Below are positions 60,132-64,000 of a stretch of DNA of 64,000 nucleotides, piece after piece (position 1 is the stretch's first letter; every line of letters starts with the position of its first letter). The stretch is taken from the NCBI GenBank assembly GCA_963920765.1, contig OY987251.1, positions 12,527,219 through 12,591,218 of the forward strand, given 5' to 3'. The notes under the pieces are model-generated. The model had not been told where the DNA came from. It did no database searches and saw only the letters and a program-made list of their open reading frames with translations. Source of the DNA: Ulota crispa. Lineage: Eukaryota; Streptophyta; Bryopsida; Orthotrichales; Orthotrichaceae. Made by a program: the position numbers and the translations under genes.

Positions 60132-60780
60132 TTTAGCTCAATGCAAGTCATCCATTGCACTTATTTTGCAAGGCCAAAAAATTCCATACTTATTTACAAT
60201 GTATATAAAATAGATTTGAAGATCATTTGAATCTTTCTCAAGTCCCTAATTGATTCCTCATGTGGTTGTTATTGTGATTGATCATACATGCATGACTAAC
60301 CTCTATATTTGTTTCTTCATCTTTCTTTTTATTCTTGGAATTTCCCTACCAAAACACATAATGTTGTTTAAGGGTTAAATTGGATTGATGAATTTGGAGA
60401 AAGTATTTCTATAAACCAGTGAGACATATCATGTTGAAGGCAATATCAAGCTCTTTGGGGTTCTCTTTGCTATACAAAATTATACTGGGAATGTCCTCAT
60501 TTGAGGCACAAGTATGAACCTTGGAAACTGCAAAATGAGTGCCCTATTAAGTCTACAATTTTTTGTAACGACCTCCAAGAGGAGTCGGACCATGTGCAAG
60601 CTAATTGCACGACGGATGGAAAATTGCTAAAAGATCTATCAAATAATTGGTCCCCTATCAACCACATTGATAGCAGCTACCTCTCTATGCTTTGTAATTT
60701 TCCTATGAAAGCGGGCCTAAGGCCATGAGCTTCTTGTTTAGCCTTGCAAGCACATTGAAAACGATTTTCCCCTGTAGGGG

Positions 60781-61011
60781 TTAACCCCTGAACAGCCCGA
60801 ACGACCTTTGTGGCTGTATGTATGGTCGTATGTACAAACGTATTTGAGTTGTTTTAAGGGCTTTCCAATTTTTTTATACACCCATCATCATACAATCCTT
60901 TAATATGTATATTTGTAACAATTAATTTCCAGTTGATTCAAACTTTTGAGTATTGGTTGCAACTGTATTTGTTACCGTATCTCTAGAGTCCAAGGATCCT
61001 TTAGGGGTTAA
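60781..61011. mobile_element. TTAA-bounded MITE, 231 bp
   Basis: TTAACCCCTGAACAGCCC at the left, GGATCCTTTAGGGGTTAA at the right. Its left TTAA is shared with another GGGG end just upstream (60777-60780), so two termini meet there. Confidence 0.8.
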
Positions 61012-61079
61012 GCTCACCTCCACTGTACCATTGTTGTAACCTCATCCCAACCAGATTGAGGACTCCTCAAGGAGAGTAC

Positions 61080-61401
61080 TAAGGTAGGAGGCTCATAAAT
61101 CACCCAAGCTCTAAATTGCCCACCTTCTCAAATGTACCTCTTTTGTACATGTTTTTCATAGGTTTCAACAATGTACAAGTAGTGCACATTTGAGAAGGTG
61201 GGCGGTTTTAGAGCCTTACGCCATTTCAATTTCAAATTTTGTAACTAATTCCACAAAGCTCCAAAAAATATGAAACAACTTGGGTTAGAGACCAATTCCT
61301 ATTGTTTTTCAAGAAAAATTTATTGAAAAATATTTCAAGAAGTTTCACCTCCCCAAAATTTAATTTCACTTAGATGGTTGATTTATGAGCCTCCTACCTT
61401 A
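61080..61401. mobile_element. MITE with TAAGGTAGGAGGCTC ends, 322 bp
   Basis: Both ends read TAAGGTAGGAGGCTCATAAATC in inverted orientation with TA borders. Inside lies a second inverted repeat around the words CACCTTCTCAAATGTAC / GTGCACATTTGAGAAGGTG. It matches 56722-57051 over its full length. Confidence 0.8.
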
Positions 61402-61413
61402 AAACTACTTAGA

Positions 61414-61668
61414 ACACCATATTTGTTAAATTGGGAAAAAGAGTACAATTTGGGACTTCTGAAGGTTTTAGATGATCACCTAAAACCGAGCTCGCAGCAT
61501 TTTTTTGGTACACGTGCTCTCACTTGAAAGGAGGAATTTGTGAGGGAAAAAATCTTAGTGGCTCAAATTGAATCTGATACCTTCAAATCTGGTTTAAGGT
61601 AATTGTTTGGGTTTAAGGTGGAGTACAAAATCGTTCCCCCATTTTTCCCAATTTAACGAATATAGTGT
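61414..61668. mobile_element. MITE with ACACYATATTCATTAAATTGGG ends, 255 bp
   Basis: ACACCATATTTGTTAAATTG and CAATTTAACGAATATAGTGT are inverted. It is longer than the 119-bp copies, with extra internal pairing. Confidence 0.7.
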
Positions 61669-62214
61669 TTCAGACTCTAAATTCATCTCCCATCAAGAGA
61701 TATGTGACGTATTTTGGAAAAATCATCTGTAATAGTCATTGATATTCTTAAAAAAACGGTTATATGAACCTCCCAGCTTACCTCCCATGCTACAGGGAGC
61801 CAAAGATTATGTGTCCAAAGAAAAGTAGACTCCTTCTCTAAAATAAATCTCCAATATTGTGGTTATGTACGTTACCAGAATAAATCAGAGGTGGGACTGC
61901 CACTCTTGATTTGTTGGGATAGAAAGATTGCTAGTTTCACATAAATTTTGTGGACAAAAGGTCTTGTGTTGATTCTGCATGAAATTGCATTCAAATAATA
62001 ACACTCTCATACATTTTTGACTTCCACTCCATGTGAAACCTATAGACCCTCAATTACATCAGTGGTAGGAAATAAAGGTTTCTGGGTGGTTAAAATTTTA
62101 GGCAACATAATGCATTTAACCAAGTTTGAGTCAAAGTCATGGCCCATAGGAGTTGTGAAGTGAAACTTTTGAGCTCGTTGAACCAACATTTGGAGAGGAT
62201 TTTGACTTCACCGG

Positions 62215-62432
62215 TTAACCCTTGAAGGCCTGAACAACATTTTATTTTGGCAACATAGCAATTTTGAACATGTACTTGTGATTGGAGATTCTTCAAATAT
62301 TAGGCTAGAATTTAATTGAAGGCGGGACAAGGAGTGTTTTTCATACACACTAACTTTCATGACATTTGAAGTTATGAGTACAAAAATATGGCTAAAAATG
62401 TTTTTTTTTCCCAAGGCGGGCAGTTTGGGCAG

Positions 62433-62479
<47 letters not shown>

Positions 62480-63168
62480 CAAAATTTTGAAATTGGTTTA
62501 GGAGATTTATGTATATCGGAAATCTTTGAATCATTCCATTTTGATTAATGAGATGAAATTTATGAGGACTTTTTGTTTGTTAGCAATTATGGATTCTTTA
62601 TTCTAGAACAAATTTTGAAGTCTTTTATTTTACTCAATTTTTAATATTGTGAAAAAAATAAAAATAAAACCAAAGTATGTAGATTGTTTATTACAACACT
62701 ACCACCATTGGGACAGGCATTTTTCATTTTTGGAATGAAATTTTCAACAGTTTTGTGTTTTAAATCATTCTCTACTTCTTTTTATTCACTATTTTTTCCC
62801 ATATGTTTTGAAATTTCAAATGATTTCAAACGTTTTTGACATGTATCCTACTTAGGTGGAATAAGAAATCTAGAAAAGCACCACCCACATGGCCCTTTTC
62901 TCTTTTGATTTTCACTTTCTAATGGGTAACTGCCGAGTTTTTCACAAGACCCAAAAAATTGTTTTTGAATATCTAAACTCTTCTATTTTCCAATCCATGC
63001 AGTAGAAAATTCTAATTTTTGTACTACATCTTCCAAAACTAGTCTATTGCAAGACCCTACCATTACATAAACATAAAAGTATTTTTATTTTCAGATTTGA
63101 TTGATGTTCTAAAAATGGCAATTTTAGAGAGTTTTTGGTGAAAATGCAGCTGGTCCTAAAGGGGTTAA
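62215..63168. mobile_element. TTAA-bounded element, 954 bp, with an internal AT microsatellite
   Basis: TTAACCCTTGAAGGCCTGAA at the left, CTGGTCCTAAAGGGGTTAA at the right. It is related to 53917-54850 in the middle (TCATTCTCTACTTCTTTTTA). An (AT)n run sits at about 62437-62478. Confidence 0.8.
62437..62478. repeat. (AT)n microsatellite
   Basis: About 42 bp of AT repeats, inside the TTAA element at 62215-63168. Confidence 0.93.
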
Positions 63169-63260
63169 ATAAACCCTGAATGTATCATTGATTTCCTGAA
63201 GGTTGACCTCAAGCAAATGGAAGCCAAGGTTGTTTATGACTTGTCTCTTTGCATGAACAG

Positions 63261-63473
63261 TAAGGTAGTGTGCTCTAATTTTGTTTGGTTCTAGGAACAA
63301 GAGATATTTTAGATGAAATATCTACAACTGTCAAGGATGTCTAGGTAGGCTTAGCATACTGCTAAGCCTACCTAACTCATCAATGACAGTCGTAGATATT
63401 TCATCTAAAATGCCTCTCGTTCCTAAAGCCAAACGCAATTAAAGCACGAACACAATTAGAGCACAGTACCTTA
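63261..63473. mobile_element. Fold-back MITE with TAAGGTAGTGTGCTC ends, 213 bp
   Basis: The two halves are inverted copies (GATATTTTAGATGAAATATCTAC returns as its complement around 63393-63415). The central stem, GTAGGCTTAGCA ... TGCTAAGCCTAC, parallels that of the element at 54852, so the two are related. TA borders. Confidence 0.7.
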
Positions 63474-63879
63474 GGTTATAGTTTTGTGAAAACTGCGCAC
63501 CATAAATTACCCGCTAAAAGGGTTTTGGGGTGGGGGTAAAATTGAGCCACTGAATCAAGTGAATGTTTTTCAACTACAATCACAGTATCTGGATTGTAAT
63601 TACCTACACTAAATACTGCATTTGGGTTGCTTTACCTTGGAAAGTTACCTCATAACCTATTGCTTATCCACTTAGAGGGCGTATGTAACTATCTAGATGC
63701 TAGGATTTTACATGCTTTACACTTGCTAGTTTTGCAGTAGCTTTGTTGTTGTTCTTCGGTTCAATTCAAAAATTTCTTGTTGTAATAATTATTGCTGAAA
63801 ATTATTAAAAGATCAAGTAAGTATTTATAAAAGCAACAGATGTCAAGAAATTAGTGTGGGGAATGCTAAATGCACTATT

Positions 63880-64000
63880 TAGAGCACCCTTAATCCAGAA
63901 CTTGCATAAAAGCTTGGCAACAACAATTACCAAGCTTTGTGGCTTGGACTCTAGCAAAGCAGGCAACGTTGGCTCCTTTGACCCAATGCACACTGATAGT
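63880..64000. mobile_element. Left part of a TAGAGCACCCTTAATCC-type MITE, cut by the window edge
   Basis: The end TAGAGCACCCTTAATCCAGA and the following CTTGGCAACAACA ... CCCAATGCACACTG match the left third of 56342-57078. The right end lies outside the window. Confidence 0.6.

Noticed and set aside
60501-60728. A 75-codon plus frame
   Set aside because: Balanced composition but no recognisable domain, exon signals or second copy. Too little to call a gene.

Overview
This is a gene-poor, AT-rich stretch of nuclear DNA from a land plant. The evidence is one intron-rich gene whose protein closely fits plant mRNA cap (guanine-N7) methyltransferase, telo-box motifs (AAACCCTAA / AGGGTTT) in its leader, a eukaryotic-type tRNA-Asp(GUC) without an encoded CCA, and CACTA- and hAT-type MITEs. 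The lineage cannot be fixed from sequence alone. The density of TTAA-bounded elements and of CENP-B/pogo-type elements would be unusual for a flowering plant. || Layout: 1-11.7 kb is repeats: fold-back MITEs with GGGAATTGATAT ends, a CACTA-type MITE, a possible decayed retroelement, a TA microsatellite, and diverged tandem repeats built on a TGTGATATTACA motif. 11.8-18.0 kb is the cap methyltransferase locus: a MITE just upstream, a GC-richer leader, 13 coding exons (359 aa), and a pogo-type MITE inside intron 10. 18-23.8 kb is repeats. 23.87-23.94 kb is tRNA-Asp on the minus strand. 24-27 kb has higher GC and a row of MITEs lying almost end to end, including a hAT-type MITE with a perfect 8-bp target duplication. 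27-39 kb and 43-64 kb are dominated by a family of elements bounded by TTAA with ends like CCCCTAAAGGACC. 39.8-43.3 kb is a 3.5-kb DNA transposon carrying an eroded CENP-B/pogo-type transposase; its terminal repeats match the small MITEs at 16.2, 29.9 and 32.9 kb. || The main discovery is the TTAA family: about 17 recognisable members of 150 to 950 bp, some of them long inverted repeats. One member interrupts a dispersed repeat whose uninterrupted copy at 10.0-10.6 kb has a single TTAA at the matching point. This is the behaviour of the piggyBac superfamily, though no matching transposase is present in the window. Four ends of this family directly abut ends with TAAGGTAGG (TAAGATAGG in one) of pogo-like MITEs, so the two groups repeatedly land next to each other. 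|| Only one protein-coding host gene and one tRNA gene are supported. Nearly all other short open frames are chance frames in AT-rich or repetitive DNA.
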